Positions 37,738 through 47,500 of a stretch of DNA of 64,000 nucleotides are shown here, piece by piece (within the stretch, counting starts at the first letter, position 1; every line of letters begins with the position of its first letter). The notes beneath the pieces are model-generated. The model was not told where the DNA came from. It ran no database searches and saw nothing but the letters and a program-made list of their open reading frames with translations. The stretch spans positions 62,001 through 126,000 of the forward strand of contig NZ_NFJL01000008.1 of assembly GCF_002159835.1 (NCBI RefSeq). The letters are read 5' to 3'. The stretch comes from Blautia sp. An249. GTDB taxonomy: Bacteria > Bacillota > Clostridia > Lachnospirales > Lachnospiraceae. The translations under genes were made by a program, and so were the position numbers.

Positions 37738-38424
37738 ATGATTGATTTAGAAAATGTCAGCATGGCATATACAGATAAGGGAATGCCGGCTGTCAGCCAT
37801 GCCAATCTCCATGTGAATAAAGGCGAGTTTATTTTCGTAGTGGGAAGCAGCGGATCCGGAAAATCCACCCTGATTAAACTGCTTCTAAAGGAACTGGATT
37901 CCACAGCCGGAAAAATCACAGTAAACGGACAGGTTCTGGAAGGGATGAAACACCGTAAAGTAGCCAAATACCGCCGTAAGATCGGCGTGGTATTCCAGGA
38001 TTTCCGTCTTCTGAAAGACAGAAACGTATATGAAAATGTGGCGTTTGCCCAGCGTGTAATAGGAAGACCCACCAGAGTTATTAAAAAACGGGTACCGGAA
38101 GTTTTAATGGAAGTAGGTCTGGGAGGCAAGTATAAAAAACGGGTAACAGAGCTCTCCGGCGGAGAGCAGCAGAGAGTGGCCCTGGCCCGCGCCCTGGTCA
38201 ACCGTCCGGACATTTTGCTAGCAGACGAGCCTACCGGTAACCTGGATCCTCATACTTCTCAGGAAATTATGAAGCTTTTAGAGCAGATTAATAACCGGGG
38301 AACTACCGTCTTAGTTGTTACCCATGACCGGGAAATCGTAAATTCTATGAAGAAGCGGGTAGTAACCATGAAAGACGGCTCCATAGTAAACGACGAGAAG
38401 GAAGGGGAATATTATGAGAATTAG
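37738..38424 (+). CDS. ftsE: Cell division ATP-binding protein FtsE
   Basis: ABC ATPase of 228 residues. Walker [11 protein letters not shown], signature LSGGEQQRVALARA and Walker B ILLADEPTGNLDP are intact. With FtsX it controls peptidoglycan hydrolases at division or elongation. RBS GAGGAGG. It overlaps ftsX by 11 bases. Confidence 0.96.
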   Translation: MIDLENVSMAYTDKGMPAVSHANLHVNKGEFIFVVGSSGSGKSTLIKLLLKELDSTAGKITVNGQVLEGMKHRKVAKYRRKIGVVFQDFRLLKDRNVYENVAFAQRVIGRPTRVIKKRVPEVLMEVGLGGKYKKRVTELSGGEQQRVALARALVNRPDILLADEPTGNLDPHTSQEIMKLLEQINNRGTTVLVVTHDREIVNSMKKRVVTMKDGSIVNDEKEGEYYEN

Positions 38425-39319
38425 TACGATTTGGTATACATTTAAGCAGGGATTTAAAAATATTAAAAGGAACTGGACCTTTTCCCTGGCTTCTGTGATT
38501 ACCATGGCCGCCTGCATTTTTTTATTCGGAATCTTTTATTCCATTATTAACAATGTGAATCACATTGCCCAGAGAATCGAGCAGGACGTACCGGTAACGG
38601 TATTCTTTGAAGAGGGAACCACAGAGGAGCAGATGCAGCAGACAGGAGCCGAGATTGAACAGAGGCCGGAGGTGGCCCGTACAGAGTTCATCTCTGCAGA
38701 CGCAGCCTGGGAGGAATTTAAAGACTTATATTTCCAGGGTTCCGAGGCGGCGGAAGGATTTAAAGATGACAACCCGCTGGCCAATTCCGCCAGTTACCGG
38801 GTCTATGTGAATGAGATTGAAAAACAGGCGGAGCTTGTGGAATACATAGAGACACTGCCGAATGTACGATCTGTGGAGCAGTCGGAAACGGCGGCCCAGA
38901 CCCTGGGATCTTTCAATAAACTGGTGTCTTACGTATCCATCGCGATTATTGTGATCTTACTGATTGTTTCTGTTTTCTTAATCGGAAATACGGTTTCTAT
39001 GGGTATTTCCGTAAGGAAAGAAGAAATCGCGATTATGAAGATGATTGGAGCTACGGATTTCTTCGTCCGGGCGCCGTTCCTTCTGGAAGGAATGATTCTG
39101 GGATTCATCGGAGCTGCCATTCCTCTGGTGGGACTGTACTTCGGCTACGGAAAAGCTGTGGAATATGTGCTGAACAAATTTAATGTTTTAACAGGTGTTG
39201 TGGATTTTATTCCGGTAGGTGAGATATATATGGTATTAGTGCCTGTAGGACTGATTCTGGCCATGGGCATCGGTCTGCTGGGAAGTACGGTAATCGTGCG
39301 GAAGCACCTGCGTGTGTAA
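38414..39319 (+). CDS. ftsX: Cell division protein FtsX
   Basis: Permease-like subunit of 301 residues: a cytoplasmic N terminus, TM1 (about 22-45), an extracellular domain to about 170, then three more helices in the FtsX domain (VSMGISVRKEEIAIMKMIGATDFFVRAPFLLEG). The family's extracellular loop usually binds a hydrolase. Ends before a terminator at 39326-39367. Confidence 0.95.
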   Translation: MRISTIWYTFKQGFKNIKRNWTFSLASVITMAACIFLFGIFYSIINNVNHIAQRIEQDVPVTVFFEEGTTEEQMQQTGAEIEQRPEVARTEFISADAAWEEFKDLYFQGSEAAEGFKDDNPLANSASYRVYVNEIEKQAELVEYIETLPNVRSVEQSETAAQTLGSFNKLVSYVSIAIIVILLIVSVFLIGNTVSMGISVRKEEIAIMKMIGATDFFVRAPFLLEGMILGFIGAAIPLVGLYFGYGKAVEYVLNKFNVLTGVVDFIPVGEIYMVLVPVGLILAMGIGLLGSTVIVRKHLRV

Positions 39320-39325
39320 ACTTTT

Positions 39326-39370
39326 AAGGCGTCTGGCCGTCCCCGGGTTCGGGGAGGCAGGCGCCTTTTA
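39326..39370 (+). terminator. Terminator after ftsX
   Basis: Imperfect GC-rich stem: AAGGCG..CTG..CCCC pairs with GGGG..CAG.CGCCTT (39326-39367), followed by TTTATT. Confidence 0.75.
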
Positions 39371-39407
39371 TTGTAATAACCGTCGGAATGAGGCTGTTTT
39401 CAGAGGA

Positions 39408-39436
39408 TTGCATTATTTTAAGCGGGCGTGTATACT
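39408..39436 (+). promoter_or_regulatory. Sigma-A promoter of the S41 protease gene
   Basis: TTGCAT at 39408-39413 and TATACT at 39431-39436 with a 17-base spacer, the same two hexamers as the rpsJ promoter. Confidence 0.78.
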
Positions 39437-39468
39437 TTATATCATTATAAAGCAGCAAAGGAGAGACT

Positions 39469-40686
39469 ATGGACGATTTCAAGAAGAAACCACAGCAGAG
39501 GAAAGGATTCTGGCGCGGCTTCCTGACCGGGGCGGTTGTGATTGCGCTGGCAGGGGGGCTGTTCTCACAGGCCAGGGCCACAGGATTCTTTGGTCTGACA
39601 GAAACCAATGTGTTAAGTGATCCCAGACACCAGGAGAAGCTTAAGACTCTGGAAGGGATGATTGATAAGTATTATCTGGAAGAGAAGGAAGAGGAAGAGC
39701 TGGCGGAAGGAATTTATACTGGTTTGATTTACGGCCTGGATGATCCCTATTCCCGATACTATACAGCCGAGGAGTTTGAAGAGGCAATGAAAGAGACTCA
39801 GGGAAGCTATGTGGGAATCGGAGCCCTGATGTCTCAGAGTAAAGACGGCGTTGTTACCATAAACGAATGTTATGAAGGCTCCACCGCAAAGGAGGCAGGG
39901 GTGCAGGCCGGCGATCTCCTGCTGAAAGTAGACGGGCAGGATGTACAGGAGATGGAACTTACTCAGATTGTTGCCCTGATTCGGGAGAAAGAAGATCAGA
40001 CAGTTCTGCTGACCATTGAACGGGATGGGAAGGAGCAGGAAATTCCGGTGCCGGTATCGGAGGTGGAACTGACCTATGTAACCGGAGAGATGCTGCAGGA
40101 TCAGACAGGATATGTAAAAATCACGGAGTTTGCCGATGTCTCATATAAACAGTATGAGAAAGTAATGGAGACATTAAAAGAACAGGGAATGAAACGGCTG
40201 ATTATCGATCTCCGGGATAATCCCGGCGGACTGATGACCTCTGTCTGCGATATATTAAATGAGATTCTTCCCAAAGGACTGATTGTCTATACAGAAGACA
40301 AATACGGAAACCGGGAAGAGGAATGGGCAGACGGGGAAAATTCCTTTGACTATCCCCTGGCGGTTCTGGTCAATGAAAACAGCGCAAGTGCCTCTGAGAT
40401 ATTCGCAGGAGCCGTCAAAGACTACCAGGTGGGAACCCTTGTGGGCACCACCACCTATGGAAAGGGAATCGTACAGGAAACCAGACAGTTAGAAGACGGC
40501 AGCGCAATCAAACTTACCACCGCCAAATATTATACTCCAAATGGAAATAATATTCATGAAGTGGGTATTCAGCCGGATGTTGTATCAGAGCTTTCTGAAG
40601 AAGCCCGGGAGCAGGCGGAGCTTACGAAAGAAGATACTCAGCTTCAGAAAGCGATTGAAATTCTGCTTGCAGATCCGAAAGGATAA
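39469..40686 (+). CDS. S41-family C-terminal processing peptidase (CtpA/CtpB-like)
   Basis: Protease of 405 residues. It has a membrane anchor near residues 16-38, a PDZ domain (YVGIGALMSQ..GDLLLKVDGQDV, about 105-190) and a catalytic domain with Ser in NENSASASEIFAGA and Lys in TTYGKGIVQ. It acts outside the membrane on the C termini of protein substrates. The ftsE-ftsX-ctp neighbourhood is also seen in Bacillus, so a link to cell wall or sporulation control is plausible. Confidence 0.92.
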   Translation: MDDFKKKPQQRKGFWRGFLTGAVVIALAGGLFSQARATGFFGLTETNVLSDPRHQEKLKTLEGMIDKYYLEEKEEEELAEGIYTGLIYGLDDPYSRYYTAEEFEEAMKETQGSYVGIGALMSQSKDGVVTINECYEGSTAKEAGVQAGDLLLKVDGQDVQEMELTQIVALIREKEDQTVLLTIERDGKEQEIPVPVSEVELTYVTGEMLQDQTGYVKITEFADVSYKQYEKVMETLKEQGMKRLIIDLRDNPGGLMTSVCDILNEILPKGLIVYTEDKYGNREEEWADGENSFDYPLAVLVNENSASASEIFAGAVKDYQVGTLVGTTTYGKGIVQETRQLEDGSAIKLTTAKYYTPNGNNIHEVGIQPDVVSELSEEAREQAELTKEDTQLQKAIEILLADPKG

Positions 40687-40766
40687 AGGTATACTAAGGT
40701 TATGATTTGTATGATTAAAACAATCACAAATAGTAATCAATACGAGATGAGGCGGGTGTGTTGACT

Positions 40767-41636
40767 ATGAGAAAATACGTAATTACAACAGATAACAATT
40801 CTGATTTACCAGACGCTTATATGCAGGAACACGGAGTCGGATGCAGTTATTTAAGTTATGCCATGGACGGGGTAAATTACACCCATGACAATTTCCTTCC
40901 TGTGGAAGAATTCTATGCCAGGATGAGGCAGGGCTCAATGCCTACCACAGCCCAGGTAAATCCGGAAAATGCCAAAAACCTGATGGAACCCTATTTAAAA
41001 GAGGGGGCAGATATTCTCCATATTGCCTTTTCTTCGGGACTGAGCGGAAGCTACAACAGCTGTAAAATTGCTGCAGAAGAGCTGGCAGAGGAATATCCTC
41101 AGAGAAAGATTATTGTAATAGATTCCCTGGCGGCATCTCTGGGACAGGGACTGCTGGTTCACCTGGCTGTACAGAAAAAAGAAGCCGGAGAAGAGATGGA
41201 ACAGGTTGCCCGGTGGGTAGAAGAAAACAAAAATAAAATAGTCCATGCGTTTACCGTGGATGATTTGAATCATTTGTACCGGGGCGGAAGAGTATCGAAA
41301 ACAACGGCTGTTTTAGGCGGTATGCTGAATATTAAACCGGTTCTGAAAGTAGACGATGAAGGGAAGCTGGTTCCGGTCGGGAAAGTAAGAGGAAGAAAGA
41401 AATCTCTGGCGGCTCTGGTGGACGCCATGGATGAGAAAATCGGAAAATACAAAGACAGCTGTGATACCGTCTTTATGAGCCATGGAGACTGTATTGATGA
41501 CGTCAATTATGTACTGGAGAAAATCAAGGCCAAATATCCGGTAAAAACAATCCTGGTAAATCACGTGGGCGCTACCATCGGAGCCCATTCAGGACCGGGA
41601 ACCGTGGCGTTGTTTTTCCTGGGTGAACATCGGTAG
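40767..41636 (+). CDS. DegV-family fatty-acid-binding protein
   Basis: Protein of 289 residues. DegV proteins bind fatty acids for the FakA/FakB kinase or similar roles. Signatures: ITTDNNSDLP at the N terminus, TTAQVNPE, FSSGLSGSYNSCKIAAEE and FTVDDLNHLYRGGRVS, and HVGATIGAHSGPGTVALFF at the C terminus. ATG 40767 is preferred over GTG 40758 and TTG 40761 because GAGGCGGG lies at 40749-40756. The end overlaps the next gene by 14 bases. Confidence 0.92.
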   Translation: MRKYVITTDNNSDLPDAYMQEHGVGCSYLSYAMDGVNYTHDNFLPVEEFYARMRQGSMPTTAQVNPENAKNLMEPYLKEGADILHIAFSSGLSGSYNSCKIAAEELAEEYPQRKIIVIDSLAASLGQGLLVHLAVQKKEAGEEMEQVARWVEENKNKIVHAFTVDDLNHLYRGGRVSKTTAVLGGMLNIKPVLKVDDEGKLVPVGKVRGRKKSLAALVDAMDEKIGKYKDSCDTVFMSHGDCIDDVNYVLEKIKAKYPVKTILVNHVGATIGAHSGPGTVALFFLGEHR

Positions 41637-42567
41637 AAGAGCGGCCGGAACCCTTACCCGTCCCGCGGTAGTGGCGGTTCTGGCTCTCATATGCTGTGGT
41701 TTATGGGGAAGCGCGTTTCCCTGTATAAAAATCGGATACCGGCTGTTTCAGATCCCTGCGGAGGATGCGGGAGCCCAGATTGTCTTTGCCGGCTGCCGCT
41801 TTTTTCTGGCGGGAATCTTAGCGCTTCTTTTAGGAAGTCTGCTGGAAAAAAGAATCCTGCTGCCTCCAAAGGCTGCAGCAGGAAAAATTGTAAAACTGTC
41901 TATGATGCAGACAGTATTCCAGTATCTTTTTTTCTATCTGGGGCTGGCTCATACCACAGGGGTAAAAGGAGCCATTATCGTAGGGAGCAACAGTCTGGTT
42001 ACGATTTTAATCGCCGCCTGTCTGTTTCGCCAGGAGCAACTGACCGGACGCAAACTGGCCGGATGTCTGGCAGGCCTGGCAGGAGTGGTGGCTGCCAATC
42101 TGGCTCAGGGCGGCCTGTCCTTCTCTTTTACTTTTAACGGAGAGGGCTTCGTATTTTTATCCGTTATATCTTACGGATTTTCTTCTGTGTTTCTGAAGAA
42201 ATATTCCCGTGATTATGATCCCGTTTTATTAAGCGGCTGGCAGTTTGTGCTGGGAGGCGGGATTCTGGCGCTGATGGGCGCCCTTATGGGCGGCAGACTG
42301 GAGTACCTGACCTGGCAGGGAATCCTGATGCTTCTTTATCTGGGATTTCTCTCGGCAGTGGCCTATTCCCTGTGGGGAATTCTGCTGAAATACAATCCTG
42401 TGTCCAAAGTTGCCATCTACGGATTTTCCAATCCGGTGATGGGGGTATTTCTCTCGGCCTTACTTCTGGGAGAAGGAGGTCAGGCGTTTTGTCTGCAAAA
42501 TGTGATTGCCCTTTGTTTAGTCAGCGGCGGAATCTTCCTCGTGAACTACCGGAGCAAGCCGGTATAA
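41623..42567 (+). CDS. DMT-superfamily (EamA) transporter
   Basis: Membrane protein of 314 residues with about ten hydrophobic helices in two repeated EamA domains. The N-terminal segment ICCGLWGSAFPCIKIGY and the later SVISYGFSSVFLKKYSRD are typical of drug/metabolite exporters. Substrate unknown. GTG start at 41623 lies within degV (14-base overlap). Its last 51 bases overlap the end of the convergent nitrilase gene. Confidence 0.85.
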   Translation: MNIGRRAAGTLTRPAVVAVLALICCGLWGSAFPCIKIGYRLFQIPAEDAGAQIVFAGCRFFLAGILALLLGSLLEKRILLPPKAAAGKIVKLSMMQTVFQYLFFYLGLAHTTGVKGAIIVGSNSLVTILIAACLFRQEQLTGRKLAGCLAGLAGVVAANLAQGGLSFSFTFNGEGFVFLSVISYGFSSVFLKKYSRDYDPVLLSGWQFVLGGGILALMGALMGGRLEYLTWQGILMLLYLGFLSAVAYSLWGILLKYNPVSKVAIYGFSNPVMGVFLSALLLGEGGQAFCLQNVIALCLVSGGIFLVNYRSKPV

Positions 42568-43368
42568 ATCCGTTCTCCGGTGACAAAGAAGGGGAAGCTG
42601 GCTGCGAATCCGGTCAATGAGATCCAGATCCAGTACGGAAATGGTCATTCCCTCCTGTTCGTCCATCTGAGAGAGGACGCTGCCCCAGGGGTCGGTAATA
42701 ATTGAGTGGCCCCAGGAATGATAAGAGGCGGACAGATCCCTGGCAGGAGCGGTACCTATGGAAAAGACCTGATTATTAACGGACTGGGAACGAAACATCA
42801 GCTCCCAGTGAGCCGGTCCGGTGGACAGATTAAAAGCGGCAGGGACAAGAAGAATCTGTGCCCCTTCCAGAGCCATCAGCCGCGCCAGTTCAGGAAAGCG
42901 GAAGTCGTAGCAGATACACAGTCCCATGGTTCCGAACTCTGTGGGAAAGACCGTGACCTGATCTCCCGGGGAAAGGGTATCGGATTCTTTAAAATGCTGT
43001 CCCCCTTCGATCTGGATGTCGAAGAGGTGCATTTTCCGGTGCTTTGCGATTTGTTTTCCTTCCCGGTCAAAGACATAGGCAGTGTTGTAAATCCGTCCGG
43101 CCTCATCCCTTTCGGGTATGGAACCGGCGGAGAGATAGATCTGATACTTTTCGGCCAGCCGGGCACAGAAGCTGTAAGCTTCGCCCCCTGTTTCTTCCGC
43201 ATAAACAGGAAAGCGTTCTGTTTCATAGGGACAGCAGAACATTTCAGGAAGGGTGATGAGATCCGCCTTTTCTTTACAGGCTTTTTCCAGGAGAACCTCC
43301 AGTTTCTGAAGGTTCTCTTTTTTTGAGTCACAGACCCTGGTCTGAAGCTGTGCTACGTTAAGATGCAT
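42517..43368 (-). CDS. Nitrilase-superfamily amidohydrolase (omega-amidase-like)
   Basis: Protein of 283 residues with the Glu-Lys-Cys triad: Glu42 (LPEMFCCPYE), Lys111 (KHRKMHLFD) and Cys152 (LCICYDFRFPEL). The pattern matches Nit2/omega-amidases, which hydrolyse alpha-ketoglutaramate or ketosuccinamate left by glutamine or asparagine transaminases. It lies 16 bases downstream of an aminotransferase gene on the same strand, which supports such a role. RBS GAAAGGAGG on the minus strand. Confidence 0.87.
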   Translation of the reverse strand: MHLNVAQLQTRVCDSKKENLQKLEVLLEKACKEKADLITLPEMFCCPYETERFPVYAEETGGEAYSFCARLAEKYQIYLSAGSIPERDEAGRIYNTAYVFDREGKQIAKHRKMHLFDIQIEGGQHFKESDTLSPGDQVTVFPTEFGTMGLCICYDFRFPELARLMALEGAQILLVPAAFNLSTGPAHWELMFRSQSVNNQVFSIGTAPARDLSASYHSWGHSIITDPWGSVLSQMDEQEGMTISVLDLDLIDRIRSQLPLLCHRRTDLYRLAPVVHEEDSAAD

Positions 43369-43384
43369 AAGATCGCCCTCCTTT

Positions 43385-44485
43385 CTAATCTTTCAGAAGC
43401 TGTGCAAATGCAGCCAGGAGAAGATCGTTTTGTTCCGGAAGCATAATACAGAAGCGGATATAACTTTCATCCAGGAAGGGGAAAGTGGAACAGTTTCGTA
43501 TCATCAGTCCCTGTTTTATACAGTGTTCAAACAGAAGCTGAGCCGTAATTTCCGGTTTCAGGATTTTCATTAAAATAAAATTGGCCTTGGGAGGATACAA
43601 TTTTACCGTTTGCCAGGAGGACAGTTCCTTCCACATACGTTCCCGCTCTCTGAAAATCAGCTCCCGGGTCTGCCGGATATAGTCCTTATCCTGAAACATG
43701 ATTTTTCCGGCTACCTCCGCCAGGCTATTGGTGGTCCAGGGATCTTTTTTCCCATGAATTTCCAGTAAAAGCTCCTGGTTTCCGGTGACGGCGTAGCCCA
43801 GGCGCAGACCGGGAGAAGCGAAAAATTTGGACGTGCCTCTTAAGATAAACAGATTATTATAGTCGTGGGTCAGGGGAACGGAGGATACCTTCTCTTCTTC
43901 ATGGGTAAATTCCACATAAGTTTCGTCTATCATCACAAAGATACCGTGAAGCAGACAGGTATCCAGGATTTTTCGCATATCTGGTCTGGAGATTGCGGAA
44001 GAAGTGGGATTATTGGGGTTACACAGAATCAGCATATCCAGTCCTTCATAGAGTTTGCGGCACAGATCTTCCACATTCAGTTCAAACTGCTCCGTCTCTT
44101 TAAGAGGATAATAGAGACAATTCCCCCCTTCCAGTGAGACGTAACGTTCATATTCCGAATACGTAGGCCCCAGGATTAAGACTTTACGGGGGCGCTTCGT
44201 CTGTATCAGAAGAGAAATTAATTCCGTGGCTCCGTTGCCCACCAGAATATGCTCCTTCCGGGTGCTGCAGTAAGAGGCAATACAGGTGCGAAGCCGGGTG
44301 TATTCCCGATCCGGATACTGGGTAATAACATCCACATGACCGGACAGTTCCTCTTTTAAACGCTGAGAAATGCCAAGGGGATTTACATTTGCAGAAAAAC
44401 TGATGATTTTTTCTTTGGGAATCCCATAATACTGCTCGATTTTTTCCAAATCACTTCCGTGAAAATGATCTTTGTGCCTTAACAT
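43385..44485 (-). CDS. PLP-dependent class I/II aminotransferase (HisC/CobD-like)
   Basis: Protein of 366 residues of the histidinol-phosphate aminotransferase / threonine-phosphate decarboxylase group. ANVNPLG near the N terminus, CNPNNPT, VMIDETYVEF and the PLP lysine in RGTSKFFASPGLRLGY are present. No his or cob genes are nearby; with the omega-amidase gene downstream, a glutamine-dependent transaminase is possible. The frame extends to 44602, but AAAGGAGGTG precedes ATG 44485. Confidence 0.85.
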   Translation of the reverse strand: MLRHKDHFHGSDLEKIEQYYGIPKEKIISFSANVNPLGISQRLKEELSGHVDVITQYPDREYTRLRTCIASYCSTRKEHILVGNGATELISLLIQTKRPRKVLILGPTYSEYERYVSLEGGNCLYYPLKETEQFELNVEDLCRKLYEGLDMLILCNPNNPTSSAISRPDMRKILDTCLLHGIFVMIDETYVEFTHEEEKVSSVPLTHDYNNLFILRGTSKFFASPGLRLGYAVTGNQELLLEIHGKKDPWTTNSLAEVAGKIMFQDKDYIRQTRELIFRERERMWKELSSWQTVKLYPPKANFILMKILKPEITAQLLFEHCIKQGLMIRNCSTFPFLDESYIRFCIMLPEQNDLLLAAFAQLLKD

Positions 44486-44502
44486 GACCGCACCTCCTTT
44501 AG

Positions 44503-44531
44503 TTGCGTTGCGTTTATTTGTAGTGTATAAT
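44503..44531 (+). promoter_or_regulatory. Sigma-A promoter of the DUF5717/Hsp70-like operon
   Basis: TTGCGT at 44503-44508 and perfect TATAAT at 44526-44531 with a 17-base spacer. Transcription would start near 44538, almost on the ATG at 44540, which argues for the downstream GTG at 44573. It lies in the leader of the divergent aminotransferase gene. Confidence 0.75.
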
Positions 44532-44572
44532 TCATTATAATGAACCAAAGGAATATTAGTCAAGGACAATGG

Positions 44573-47500
44573 GTGACGGATTTGAGAAGAAAAATAGAAC
44601 AACTGATAAATGGAAAATTTGAATACGAAATGCCCGAACTGATTCTTTCAGAGAAAGAAATCCGTATCAGGACAGCAGAGGGAAAGAACTGTCAGGGAAT
44701 CCTGTATCTGGGAACAGAGAACAACCGGAATATAAAAGGTTATGTAAGTTCGGATCATCCCAGGATTCTCCCGGGGATTGAGAAGTTTTCGGACAGCGCC
44801 GTTCAGATTCCCTATGGAATCGATGTAAAAGGATTGAAAAGTAAGGAAGAAATTCAGGGAGCGCTGACTTTGCTGACGGATATAGGAGAATTTCAGATCC
44901 CTGTTTTTGTACAGATAGAAGAGAAAAAAATAACCAGCTCAGAAGGGGAAATCCAGGATCTTCAGGGATTTGCAAAACTGGCGCAAACGGACTTCATGGA
45001 AGCCTTCCGTTTATTTAACAGAGAGAGTTTCCAGAAGATTATTCAGAAGGAAAGCCCCAGAATTCAGGCCTTTTACAAAGGGGCTTTGCAGAATCCTGTT
45101 ACATATCAGAATTTAGAAGAATTTTTAATCGGATCCGGGCTGAAAAAGGAAGTAACCATTTCCTTAAAAGAGCAGGAAGCTGTCTTTTACCAGTGCAGGG
45201 AGACCCGACAGGAGACTGTGGAAATACAGAAACACGGATGGGGTCACCTCCGCCTGGAGATTGAAACCCAGGGGGACTTTCTGGAGGTCAATAAGAAGGT
45301 GATCACAGAAGAAGACTTTATCGGAAGTGTTTACCGCCTGGAATATGTGATTCGCAGAAGGAGAAGAGGCAAGGGCAAACATTTCGGGCGGATCTGGATT
45401 AAGAGTCCTTATCAGAAACTGGGCTTTCTGGTGGTGGCCTCTGCGGAAAGCCAGACCCCCGTTGATATGAAACTTTTTGAGAAGAAAAAAAGAGCCGCTC
45501 TGGTAAGGGTGTATCTGGATTACCGGACCGGAAAATTACAAAAAGAAGCCTGGCTGTCCCAGTCGGAAGAAATCCTGCGCCAGCTTCGGCAGGAAGGATG
45601 CGGCTACCCGGAATATCAGATGTATCAGGCCTTTCTGGAGTATCAGAAAAAGAATGTGGAAAAGGCCGGGGAACTGATCCAGGGGTATCAGAAACGGAAT
45701 TTCGGCCGCCAGGATGCAGAGCTGATGGGAATGTATCTGTATCTGGCCCATCTTACAGGCTCCTATCCGGACAGGGAAAAGGGGGTCCGTCGTCTGCGGG
45801 AGCTGTACCGGAAGAAAGAAGAGAGCTGTCTTCTTTTAAATCTGATTCTGAGGATGGATGCATCTCTGTCTCCTTCCAGGGCTGTTTTTATGATGGAGGA
45901 ACAGTTTGAGAAAGGCTGCAGAAGTCCTCTTTTGTATCTGGAAGCCTATGAACGGTTAAAGAAGGATAAAAATCTTCTGCACCGTCTGACGCCCTTCTGG
46001 ACCCAGGTGCTGGCCTTTGCCGGAAAAGAGGGACAGATGGATGAGGAAATGTGCATGCGGATTGGTTATTTATCCGGCTATGCCAAAGAGTTTCGCCAAA
46101 GTCTTTACCGGGTTCTGGAGATGGCCTATGAGGCCTGCCCTTCAGAAGATTTGCTCAATGCCATCTGCAGATATATTATGAAAGGAAATCCCAGAAAGCA
46201 GAAATATTTCCCCTGGTTTGAAAAAGCGGTGGAACAGGGCCTGCGGCTGACCCGCCTCTATGAATACTATATGGAAACTGTGGATACCAGCTATCAGAGA
46301 GAACTGCCTAAAACTCTGCTGCTTTATTTTGCCTTTAACAGCAGTACCCTGGGAGATACCAGAAAAGCGTATATTTACGCCAGTGTGGTGAACCATAAGA
46401 AGAAGCAGCCGCAGATTTTCGAAAGCTATCGGGACGTGATTGGGAAGTTTACCGAAAGGAAACTGGCAGAAGGAGCCATGAATGAGGATTATGCCGTTTT
46501 GTACCAGGAATTCAGCCGGGAACCTCAAAACCTGAAAGAAGCGGAAGAAATCGGTAAGATGCTTTTTACCTACCGTCTTTACTGTGACGATCCTAAGATC
46601 CGAAGCGTAATTGTACGGCATCATCAGCTCGGAAAGGAAGAAGAGTATCCCTGCATCAGAGGCATTGCCTATATCCGGCTTTATACAAAAGACGCGGCCG
46701 TCTTATTTAAAGACGAGCAGCAGCGCAGATATACTTCCACAGTGGATTATAATGTAAAAAAACTGATGGATGAAAATGAAATTCTGCCCCGCTGCCTGCA
46801 GGCAGGATGCCAGAATCCGGGACTTCTGCTGTCCTACTGTGAAAATCATAAAATAGAAGAAAACAATCTGACCGTTTATCAGCAGATGGTGAGATCCAAA
46901 GGATTTACCGGAGAGTATAAAAGGCAGATTCGCAAAGAGATTTTAAATTACTGCCTGAAGGCTGTAAAAGAAGATAAAGAGCTGCACCTGAACCAGATGG
47001 AATTTCGCAGCTTTGCGGCTGTGGATAAAAAGGCTCTGCTGGAAATTATTGTGGAGAAAGGCATGTTTGCCCGGGCTTTTGAGATTCTGGAAGAATTCGG
47101 GACCGAGCAGGTGGATCCGGGTGTTTTGCTTCGTATCTGCAGCTATATGATAGAAGCCCGGGGACAGGAGTATTCAGAAGAGCTGCTGGCTTTGACAGAA
47201 CAGACGTACCGTCTGGGAAAATACAATGTGACGGCGCTGAACTATCTGCTGAGATATTACAGAGGAACCATGGACGAGGCTTTTCGTATATGGAAAAGCG
47301 CCGTGGGATTCCAGCTGGATACCTATGAATTTGAGGAGCGGATTCTCTGCCTTTTAATGTTTACGGAAAATTACCGGGAAGACGGCTGGCAGGTACTGGA
47401 ATCCTATGTGGAAAACCGGGGCAGGGAGAAGGTCATTGCCGGTTACCTGACTTTTGTTTCTTACGGATACTTTATGAAAGGGAAACCTTTCCCGGACTTT

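Noticed and set aside
42517-42567. A possible frameshift causing the overlap of the convergent transporter and nitrilase genes
   Set aside because: Both frames keep family-like lengths and the overlap is only 51 bases at the two C termini, so a natural overlap is more likely.
44540-44572. ATG 44540 as the start of the giant solenoid gene
   Set aside because: The promoter places transcription start near 44538, leaving no leader, while GTG 44573 has AAGGA at proper spacing. It remains possible if the mRNA is leaderless.
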